Shown here piece by piece: positions 1-6,053 of a stretch of DNA of 9,061 nt. Position 1 is the first letter of the stretch. Each line of letters opens with the position of its first letter. Location of the stretch: the NCBI GenBank assembly GCA_035374585.1, contig DAOSPF010000102.1, positions 1-9,061 on the forward strand. The letters run 5' to 3'. The translations under genes and the position numbers were made by a program. The notes beneath the pieces were generated by a model. The model was not told where the DNA came from, did no database searches, and was given only the letters and a program-made list of their open reading frames with translations. The stretch comes from JAKPQD01 sp029572965. Lineage in GTDB: Bacteria; Bacteroidota; Bacteroidia; Bacteroidales; DTGW01.

Positions 1-277
1 AGTCGTAATATGTTTGAGGGTATATTTGATAGAATACTGCGTTATTGACCCATTCAGGGCAGTCGGGCTTGGAGTATGTACCGATAATGTTTTTGTTTGC
101 TGTTGCCTGGCCAATGCCATTAAGTTGTGTTGATAAAAGAGCTGCCAATAAGCCCAGTTTGATTATCAACAATTTTTTTATCCGAACAAAATTAATTTCT
201 AAAGGGCGGATACAACTTGTGCCGACTAATCGGTATTCATGCGTGTTGTTGTTTACTTCTAAACATGCTCGTTTCAT
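1..277 (-). CDS. GH13 alpha-amylase family glycosidase, N-terminal fragment
   Basis: This is the first 92 codons of a gene that continues past the left window edge. The readable C-terminal part contains WVNNAVFYQIYPQTYYD (residues 76-92), the hallmark first beta-strand of the GH13 catalytic barrel. It normally leads into an SxGDGxGDL stretch that is not in the window. GH13 enzymes cleave or rearrange alpha-glucosidic bonds in starch, glycogen or related sugars; the exact specificity cannot be told from this piece. A hydrophobic stretch at about 36-50, followed by a polar region ending GIGQA, looks like a Sec signal peptide, so the enzyme is probably exported. The ATG at 277 is the only in-frame ATG before the barrel; the first in-frame stop upstream is at 301-299. 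It gives an unusually long 30-35 residue polar leader before the signal peptide. A TTG at 172-170 (residue 36) would give a more ordinary signal peptide (MLIIKLGLLAALLS...). The family call is firm; the start is uncertain. Confidence 0.82.
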   Translation of the reverse strand, partial: MKRACLEVNNNTHEYRLVGTSCIRPLEINFVRIKKLLIIKLGLLAALLSTQLNGIGQATANKNIIGTYSKPDCPEWVNNAVFYQIYPQTYYD

Positions 278-461
278 AAATGTAAAATGGTTAATTTGTT
301 ATCAAAAAAAATATGAGCCGAAAATACTACTGTTCTTTTTTTTTCAGCTGCTTGATATGTTGCATTCCGATAGACAAAATGTTAAAGCAGGTGTTTAGTG
401 TGCCCATATTTATTTGTTTTGAGTAGAAAGAACCCTGGCTATGCTTTACAATCAGAAAATT
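278..461. other. Intergenic gap between hybrid kinase and amylase gene
   Basis: This 184-bp AT-rich stretch should hold the end of the kinase operon and the control region of the amylase gene. Homopolymer runs occur (A8 near 303-310, T9 near 336-344 on the plus strand). I see no convincing GC-rich hairpin followed by a U tract on the minus strand, and no clear Bacteroidota TTG / TAnnTTTG promoter pair with correct spacing. No ORF here looks real. Whether the amylase is transcribed from its own promoter or by read-through cannot be decided from the sequence. Confidence 0.5.
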
Positions 462-3155
462 TTATGTTGTTGTTTGAATGTTGAACCCCAGGCTGGCTAT
501 TTTTTCAAGAATATCTTTTGCTTTGGCTGGTTTAGGGATATATGCGTCACAACCGGCTTCGAACATTTTATATTCGTCACCGCTCATGGCATAGGCTGTG
601 AGGGCTATTACCGGCAAATCTTTCCTGAAATTTTTTATTTCTTTGGTAGCTTCAAGCCCGTTCATTACTGGCATTTTAACATCCATCAGGACAATTGATA
701 TTTCGGGGTGCAATTGGCAAATCTCGATGGCTTCAAGTCCGTTGCGTGCGTATAAAATTTGCGAGGCATGTGGTTCTAATATGGCCTCAAATAAAGTGTA
801 ATTTACAAAATCATCTTCTACTATTAATATAACTGGCAACTTGTTGTTTTCAGTTGTGGAAGAGCAGCTATTTTTATCGGTAATTTTATCGGGTTTATTT
901 TCATTGTTGATTGGTATAGTGATGTAAAATTCGGCTCCGGCCCCTTTTTCTGAATTCAGGCGGATTTTACCTCCCAGGATTTTCAAAAAGCCATTTACAA
1001 TGGACAACCCCAGCCCACTACCTTCATATCCTCTTGTGGTAGAAGTGCTTTCTTGCGTGTAAACATCAAATATCTTTTCTTGAGCTTCTTTTGATATACC
1101 AATGCCTGTATCTTTGATAGTAAATTCTAATTGAGATTGGTCGATGTTAAAATTTATAAAAATGGAACCTTCTTTGGTAAATTTAATGGCGTTGTCCACC
1201 ATGTGGTTGATGATTTTAGCCAATAGGGTTGGGTCTGATCTAAATTCAGCATTTTTTGTTTTTTCATCATAACGGATGTTAAAATTGAGGTTTTTTGAGA
1301 TGCAGGTGTTTTGATAGTCTTTGTTTAATTGAGATAAAACATCGGAAAATTTTATGCTTTCATATTGTACGCTAACATTGTTTGATACTATAAGAGACAT
1401 ATCCATATAATCGGTAATAGTATTTAATAAACGATTACTGGAGGCCGATAAAATGTTATAAAACTCAGCTTTTCTTTCTGTTTCAATATTGGGGTTTGCA
1501 ATTAATTCGGCAAAACCGAGTATGCCATTTAGCGGGGTGCGTACTTCATGCGAGATGTTTTGCATAAAAGCTGTTTTTAGCCTGTCGCTGGCTTCTGCTT
1601 TATCTTTGGCAATAAGCAGCTGTTCTTCAAATTTTTTTCTTTCGGTTATATCGTGCCCAAAAACAACAAGTCCAACAATTTGTTTTTGTTCATTAAAAAG
1701 GGGGATTTTGGTGGTTAATCTCCAATGTTCTTTACCTTCAGCATCAATATAAGAGTCTTCTTTATTAATTATAGCATTGCCAGTAAGGATTACTTCCATG
1801 TCTTCGTTATACCCTCTTTCGCCCCGGCTGTTTGGAAAAATGTCACGATCGGTTTTTCCGATTACTTCTGATTCATCTGAGCAGTTCATAATCTTCAAAT
1901 CGGCTGTATTAGCAATTAGCTTGCGGCCTTTATTGTCTTTAACATAAATGGCATCGGACAGGTTGTTGATAAGGGTCCTGAGTAGTTTGCGTTCGAGGTT
2001 TATGGCTTCTTCGGCTTTTTTTTGTTCAGTAATGTCCCTGATAATCATACTGGTTTTTTCCTGGCCTTCTTTATCTTTAAAAATGGCAGATGTCACGTCG
2101 GCCGGGAATTTGGTATTATCTTTTCTGATAAATGTCAGCTCGCCTTTGAACCAGCCTGTTCTTGCCCTTTCTTCTATTGCAGCCTGAATTTTCGGGTCAG
2201 AGGTGTCAACCAGCCCTTCTCTTCCCAAGCGGCATATTTCTTCTTCGCTTCGCCCAAACATCCTGCAGGCTGATGGGTTGGCAGATAAAATCCTGCCGTC
2301 AGGACAGGTTAATAAAATAGCATCAATGCTTGAATCGTGTATGAGTTTGAACATCTCTTGTGTTTCGTGCAAAATTTTTTCAGCTTTTTTGCATTCGGTA
2401 ACATCACGTGCAATACCAAATAACCCGGTTATTTTGCCTTGTTCGTCAAACATGGGGCTTTTTATGGTATGAAATGTATGGATAAGGCCATCGGCTAAAG
2501 TGATATTTTCTTCTATTTCTATTGATTTTGCTTTAGCAATGACTTCTTTGTCAACCTCCATGATTGTTTTGGCATCGCTTTTTGAAAGTACACTAAAGTC
2601 ATCTTTCCCAACAACATCGTTTGCGTTTTTGCCATAAGCTTTTTCTGCTGCATGGTTTAAAAGGATATAATTTCCGTTGATATCTTTAATGTAAATTAAA
2701 TCCAGGGCATTGTTGATAATGGTTTGCAATAGCTTACGGTTGGTTTGAAGCTCAATTTCCGCTTGTCTAAACTTTTGTAGTTGTAATGCGGCATCTAATG
2801 CGCGTTTAGTGGCAAAAGGCAAACGTTCCATACGGTCTTTGAGAACATAATCTGTAGCCCCTTGTTTAAGAAGCTCTACAGCTCTGTCTTCTCCGATAGT
2901 TCCTGATATGCAAATGAAAGGAACGTTTGGGCATATCTTTTTGGCCAATACCAATGCTTCTTGACCATTAAAGCTTGGCAAGGTAAAGTCGGCAAATATG
3001 ATATCGTAATTGTGGCGTTTTAAGTTTTGCACAAAGTCTTGTTCGGCCTCAACCACATCAACTTCTAACTCAAATCCTTCTCCGGTAAGTATTTCTGTCA
3101 GAAGTTCAACATCTTTCTGAACGTCTTCGAGAAGTAATGCATACAGTTTTCTCAT
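462..3155 (-). CDS. Soluble hybrid sensor histidine kinase, REC-PAS-PAS-PAS-HisKA-HATPase-REC
   Basis: An 897-residue protein (numbered from the ATG at 3155) with no membrane segment or signal peptide, so cytoplasmic. An N-terminal receiver (about 3-120) has acidic E10/D11, phospho-acceptor D56 (FADFTLPS), S84 and K106 (YVLKDR). Three PAS domains follow at about 137-258, 265-378 and 388-507, two of them ending in a clear D-V/I-T-E linker. HisKA has H536 in NISHEVRTPLNG. The HATPase has N655 (HMVDNAIKFT), a G1 box DTGIGIS from D682 and a G2 box GSGLGLS at 712-718. A C-terminal receiver (about 773-890) has E780/D781/D782, D825 (VLMDVKMP), T853 and K875. All residues needed for autophosphorylation and internal phosphotransfer are present. 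It is the last gene of the cluster, about 24 bp after the response regulator. A GTG at 3161 gives two more residues; neither start has a good Shine-Dalgarno, and I chose ATG. What the PAS domains sense is unknown. The N-terminal receiver suggests regulation by phosphate from another kinase, possibly the upstream one (inference). Confidence 0.93.
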   Translation of the reverse strand: MRKLYALLLEDVQKDVELLTEILTGEGFELEVDVVEAEQDFVQNLKRHNYDIIFADFTLPSFNGQEALVLAKKICPNVPFICISGTIGEDRAVELLKQGATDYVLKDRMERLPFATKRALDAALQLQKFRQAEIELQTNRKLLQTIINNALDLIYIKDINGNYILLNHAAEKAYGKNANDVVGKDDFSVLSKSDAKTIMEVDKEVIAKAKSIEIEENITLADGLIHTFHTIKSPMFDEQGKITGLFGIARDVTECKKAEKILHETQEMFKLIHDSSIDAILLTCPDGRILSANPSACRMFGRSEEEICRLGREGLVDTSDPKIQAAIEERARTGWFKGELTFIRKDNTKFPADVTSAIFKDKEGQEKTSMIIRDITEQKKAEEAINLERKLLRTLINNLSDAIYVKDNKGRKLIANTADLKIMNCSDESEVIGKTDRDIFPNSRGERGYNEDMEVILTGNAIINKEDSYIDAEGKEHWRLTTKIPLFNEQKQIVGLVVFGHDITERKKFEEQLLIAKDKAEASDRLKTAFMQNISHEVRTPLNGILGFAELIANPNIETERKAEFYNILSASSNRLLNTITDYMDMSLIVSNNVSVQYESIKFSDVLSQLNKDYQNTCISKNLNFNIRYDEKTKNAEFRSDPTLLAKIINHMVDNAIKFTKEGSIFINFNIDQSQLEFTIKDTGIGISKEAQEKIFDVYTQESTSTTRGYEGSGLGLSIVNGFLKILGGKIRLNSEKGAGAEFYITIPINNENKPDKITDKNSCSSTTENNKLPVILIVEDDFVNYTLFEAILEPHASQILYARNGLEAIEICQLHPEISIVLMDVKMPVMNGLEATKEIKNFRKDLPVIALTAYAMSGDEYKMFEAGCDAYIPKPAKAKDILEKIASLGFNIQTTT

Positions 3156-3179
3156 AACCACAGTTTTGAATTGTTTACA

Positions 3180-3629
3180 TCAGGAATTTTTGATTTCCGG
3201 GGGAAGTTCATTTACCAATCCCCAAAAAATACCCAGTTGCTTTACAGCATCTATGAAACCAGTAAAATTGACAGGTTTGACCACATAAGCATTTACTCCC
3301 AGGTAGTAGCTGTTGAGCAAGTCCTTATCTTCGCGTGATGAAGTAAGCATGACTACAGGCAGTAATTTAAGCCTGGGGTCATTGCGTATTTCGCGCAGCA
3401 CTTCAATGCCATCCATTCGGGGCATTTTAATATCAAGCAATAACACTGAGGGTAAGCCAGGCTCCCTGTTGGCATATTGGCCTTCACATCGCAGGTATTC
3501 AAGTGTTTCTATGCCATCTTTCACTACAATGATCCTGTTTGCCAATAGACTATCCTCCAAAGCTTCCATGGTGAGCTCTACATCTTTGGGATTGTCTTCG
3601 GCCAATAAAATAGTTCTTAGTTCTACCAT
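3180..3629 (-). CDS. Stand-alone response regulator, Rcp1/CheY-like receiver
   Basis: A 149-residue single receiver domain with no DNA-binding or enzymatic output domain. All catalytic positions are visible: E11/D12 (LLAEDNPKD), phospho-acceptor D66 (LLLDIKMP), T96 (VVMLTSS) and K118 (YVVKPV). Three features mark the Rcp1 subfamily: the early NPKDVELT helix, the long loop before the D66 strand (about 48-60), and a C-terminal arm with an FW pair (FWGLVNELPP, 135-144). That subfamily is typically partnered with phytochrome-type histidine kinases and acts by protein-protein contact or as a phosphorelay shuttle. The gene starts 11 bp after the upstream kinase, and its Shine-Dalgarno overlaps that kinase's stop codon, so the kinase encoded at 3641-5476 is the obvious phosphodonor. 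Its downstream target is not visible; the neighbouring hybrid kinase is one candidate. Family and active site are secure, the pathway is inferred. Confidence 0.93.
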   Translation of the reverse strand: MVELRTILLAEDNPKDVELTMEALEDSLLANRIIVVKDGIETLEYLRCEGQYANREPGLPSVLLLDIKMPRMDGIEVLREIRNDPRLKLLPVVMLTSSREDKDLLNSYYLGVNAYVVKPVNFTGFIDAVKQLGIFWGLVNELPPEIKNS

Positions 3630-3636
3630 ATTTTTA

Positions 3637-3643
3637 TCTCCTA
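3637..3643 (-). promoter_or_regulatory. Strong Shine-Dalgarno overlapping the upstream stop codon
   Basis: On the minus strand the kinase ends with TAG (3643-3641) and the bases TAGGAGA continue straight into an AGGAG ribosome site, 8 nt before the ATG at 3629. It is one of the clearest ribosome sites in the window. The overlap means ribosomes finishing the kinase stop exactly on the regulator's initiation site, which should couple expression of the two proteins. Confidence 0.8.
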
Positions 3644-5476
3644 TATTTTGGGTAATGAAAAATAAAATGTTGCCCCTTTGTCAATTTCGCCTTCGGCCCA
3701 AGTGCGGCCATTGTGTTTTTTTATAAACTGGCGGACGTTGGCTAACCCAATGCCTGTGCCTTCAAAGTCTTCGGTTGAATGTAACCTTTGGAATACGCCA
3801 AACAGCTTTTGGGCATAATTCATATCAAAGCCTGCGCCATTGTCCCGGACATAAAATATATACTCTTGTGCATCTTCAGTATATCCAACCTCAATCAATG
3901 CCAATTCGCGTTTTTTTGTGTATTTAACGGCATTGCCAATAAGGTTTGTCCACACCTGTCGCATAATAGCGTAATCGGCCATTATTTCTGGCATTTGGGT
4001 TATTTTCCACTCAATTTTCCGGTTTTTGGTATCTTGTTCCAATATGTTCAAAGCATCTTTTATCGGGCGGTTCATATCTATCTTGTCAAGTTTCAGCTCC
4101 ATTCGCCCGGCCCTTGAAAAATTCAATAAGTCGTCAATTAGTATTCCCATGTGTGTTGCAGCTTCTGAGATGGATTGCATGTAATGTTTGCTCTTTTCGT
4201 CGAGATGCTGGATGCCACGTTTGCTCAACAATTCGAGATACCCATTGACGTGCCTTAGCGGGGCCCGCAAGTCGTGAGAGACTGAGTAAGAAAAGGCTTC
4301 AAGCTCTTTGTTAGTTGCCTCAAGCTGAGCGGTGCGTTCTTTGACCCTGTTTTCGAGTTCTGCATTGAGGGTTAAAATTTCTTCCTCGGCCTTTTTGCGA
4401 GCTGTAATATCATTAATGACCACAATGCGCACGGCATTGTCTTCGGCAATATAACTATGCGAATGTGTTTCGATGTTAATAATTGTCCCGTCTTTTTTTA
4501 CATGGTGCCATTCACCTGTATAGGCCAGCCCTTTCAATGTTTTGACTAATTGAATGATGGCTTCTTTTTCGTTTTTGGGGTAAAGGTCAGTGAGCTTCAT
4601 GTTTAGTATCTCGTCTTGCTGGTATCCATAATGCTGGATAAAAGCTTCGTTGACCGAAATAATTTTCAGGCTGGACAGGTCGTATATCAACATCATAGCC
4701 GGGTTTTGTTCAAATAAGAACCGGAAATGGGTTTCACTTTCCTGCAAATCTTCTAACACTTTATCCCTTTCTTTTTGCTTAATAAGTATTTGTAAAAGAA
4801 GGTTATTGAATTGGTTGTAAAGTTCGCCAATCTCGTCATTGCCATAAGGGGTCAGGCGTACCGAAAAATCATGGTTTTGTGATATAATAGCTGTTTGTTC
4901 GGCTAATTTCAGTATTGGTAGCGATATTATTTTTTGCAGTTTTAATGAAATAAAGTAAACTACAATTATAAGTACCAGCAGCAGGACAAACATGAGCAAA
5001 ACGCTTTTTTCAATCTTAGTGTAAATGTCTTCCGGGTCTATCCGCAGGTACAGTGAACCACAGTAATTGTTATCGTATTTTATTGAATAAAAAATGTGAA
5101 AATATCCATTTTGAAAAGAGGCATTGTCATTATGCAAAACAGGAAAAACAAAAGAGCTGTCTGGTGTTTTGTGATAAGTGACAAATACTTCACCAGAATT
5201 GGGGCTGTATAAACAGGCATCTTTGATGGATGGTATAGCGGTAAGTTTGTTTAATACCTCGGTGGTTTCTTCTTTATACCCGAATAATAATGGAGCTGCA
5301 GCATATTGCCCTATTAATGAGGCCTGAAGTACGGCATTTTTTTTCATTTCATTGAATTCTCTGTATATATCAATGCCCAGATAAGTTGTAAATGCTACAA
5401 ATAAGGTAATGATACTTGTACCGATAATAACAATTATCAGCTTCAATTTGATGGACATATTTCTAAAAGCCTTCAT
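3641..5476 (-). CDS. Membrane sensor histidine kinase, CHASE8-like/HAMP/PAS/HisKA/HATPase
   Basis: A 611-residue inner-membrane kinase. TM1 lies at about 13-33 and TM2 at about 157-178. Between them is a periplasmic domain of some 120 residues whose start (helix with MKKNAVLQASLIGQYAAAPLLFGY, split here as MKKNAVLQASL and IGQYAAAPLLFGY; then a LYSPNSGEVFVTY strand) resembles the CHASE8 sensor domain found in YfiN/TpbB-type proteins. HAMP follows at about 178-232 (P187, DEIGEL at 214-219), PAS at about 246-360, and a coiled-coil linker at 361-392. HisKA has H401 in YSVSHDLRAPLRHV. The HATPase has N515 (NLIGNAVKYT), G1 DNGAGFD from D545, an F-box LFGVFQRL (558-565) and G2 GTGIGLA (573-579). The HDLRAPLRH box and FQRLH segment are those of the bacteriophytochrome-like kinase group, which fits the Rcp1-like regulator encoded next. 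Its ATG overlaps the YfiR-like gene's TGA by 4 bp (ATGA). That suggests the two proteins are made together and meet in the periplasm. The CHASE8 assignment is by eye; the kinase assignment is certain. Confidence 0.92.
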   Translation of the reverse strand: MKAFRNMSIKLKLIIVIIGTSIITLFVAFTTYLGIDIYREFNEMKKNAVLQASLIGQYAAAPLLFGYKEETTEVLNKLTAIPSIKDACLYSPNSGEVFVTYHKTPDSSFVFPVLHNDNASFQNGYFHIFYSIKYDNNYCGSLYLRIDPEDIYTKIEKSVLLMFVLLLVLIIVVYFISLKLQKIISLPILKLAEQTAIISQNHDFSVRLTPYGNDEIGELYNQFNNLLLQILIKQKERDKVLEDLQESETHFRFLFEQNPAMMLIYDLSSLKIISVNEAFIQHYGYQQDEILNMKLTDLYPKNEKEAIIQLVKTLKGLAYTGEWHHVKKDGTIINIETHSHSYIAEDNAVRIVVINDITARKKAEEEILTLNAELENRVKERTAQLEATNKELEAFSYSVSHDLRAPLRHVNGYLELLSKRGIQHLDEKSKHYMQSISEAATHMGILIDDLLNFSRAGRMELKLDKIDMNRPIKDALNILEQDTKNRKIEWKITQMPEIMADYAIMRQVWTNLIGNAVKYTKKRELALIEVGYTEDAQEYIFYVRDNGAGFDMNYAQKLFGVFQRLHSTEDFEGTGIGLANVRQFIKKHNGRTWAEGEIDKGATFYFSLPKI

Positions 5477-6033
5477 TCTATTACCGGATTTATTATTTTG
5501 GACACTTTTAACAACCGATAGTCAATTTTAAACCCTGCTTCATCCATTCCTTTTTGGTTTAACTCAAAGCGGAGTTTGTTTTCATATACGTAAAAGTTTA
5601 TCATGCAACCGGCTTCGGCAAACCCTTTGGTATCGGAGATGGTTAAAATTGGCTTGTTGCTCGTGTGTTTCAACAATTTATTCAGCTCGGCCATTTTTAT
5701 TTTTGGGATAAAAAGTAACTGACAAGAAGAAGTGATGCTTTCAATGTCCTTTATTTCAACAATGTTTACTCTTAAGTCTTTAATTTTCTTCTCCAGGTAT
5801 ATTTGTTTCAATGTCTCAGTAATCGGGTTGTCCCCTAATATTCCAATGGTAAATTCCTGGTTTGATAGGGAGCCTGGAGGCCAGGTTATAAATAATGCAA
5901 TTTTTTCTATAGCTACAGCCTTCAGGGTGTTTATGTCCGATTGTGGAGATAAGTTATTATGTATAAATACCATAAGCAGGATGAGAACAATTCTGACATT
6001 TGTAAAACCTTTATTTTTCCTGGCCCGACACAT
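5473..6033 (-). CDS. YfiR-like (DUF4154) periplasmic protein
   Basis: A 186-residue exported protein. The N-terminus has basic residues followed by a hydrophobic stretch (about 13-25, VRIVLILLMVFIH), which reads as a Sec signal; the cleavage site is unclear, probably near 28-33. The body matches the YfiR/DUF4154 pattern: an early helix ending in IALFITWPPGS (45-55), FTIGILGDNPI (61-71), CQLLFIPK (104-111), PILTISDTKGFAEAGCMINFYV (128-149, two halves around F138) and LRFELNQKGMDEAGFKID (154-171). In Pseudomonas YfiR is a periplasmic repressor that binds the CHASE8 domain of the diguanylate cyclase YfiN. The kinase encoded immediately downstream has a CHASE8-like periplasmic domain, and the two genes share an ATGA overlap. 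I infer that this protein controls the kinase. C104 and C143 are the only cysteines outside the leader, so at most one internal disulfide is possible. The ATG at 6033 is supported by GGAG at 6046-6043 with 9-nt spacing. Confidence 0.88.
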   Translation of the reverse strand: MCRARKNKGFTNVRIVLILLMVFIHNNLSPQSDINTLKAVAIEKIALFITWPPGSLSNQEFTIGILGDNPITETLKQIYLEKKIKDLRVNIVEIKDIESITSSCQLLFIPKIKMAELNKLLKHTSNKPILTISDTKGFAEAGCMINFYVYENKLRFELNQKGMDEAGFKIDYRLLKVSKIINPVIE

Positions 6034-6042
6034 ATTGAAAAT

Positions 6043-6046
6043 CTCC
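6043..6046 (-). promoter_or_regulatory. Shine-Dalgarno for the YfiR-like gene
   Basis: On the minus strand GGAG (within AGGCGGAGAT) lies 9 nt before the ATG at 6033 and just after the TonB receptor's TAA (6056-6054). It decides the start of the YfiR-like gene. The 20-bp intergenic distance leaves no room for a separate promoter and supports co-transcription with the receptor. Confidence 0.7.
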
Positions 6047-6053
6047 GCCTGCT

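Noticed and set aside
278..461. Terminator or promoter in the gap before the amylase gene
   Set aside because: The TAAAGCA / TGCTTTA arms near 380-450 are seven bases long with a long loop and no U tract. TATTTTCG on the minus strand resembles a -7 element but lacks a TTG at the right distance.
45..698. Plus-strand ORFs at 45-398 and 441-698
   Set aside because: They lie opposite the amylase start, the gap, and the end of the hybrid kinase. Their products are low-complexity or aromatic-rich with no recognisable motif, whereas the minus-strand frames have clear domains.
3313..3726. 137-residue plus-strand ORF opposite the response regulator
   Set aside because: Serine-rich antisense translation of a receiver domain. 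All receiver catalytic residues are present on the other strand.
5473..6033. FecR-type anti-sigma or other sigma-factor signalling partner for the TonB receptor
   Set aside because: No ECF sigma factor is encoded nearby, the receptor shows no obvious N-terminal signalling domain, and the small protein matches the DUF4154/YfiR pattern.
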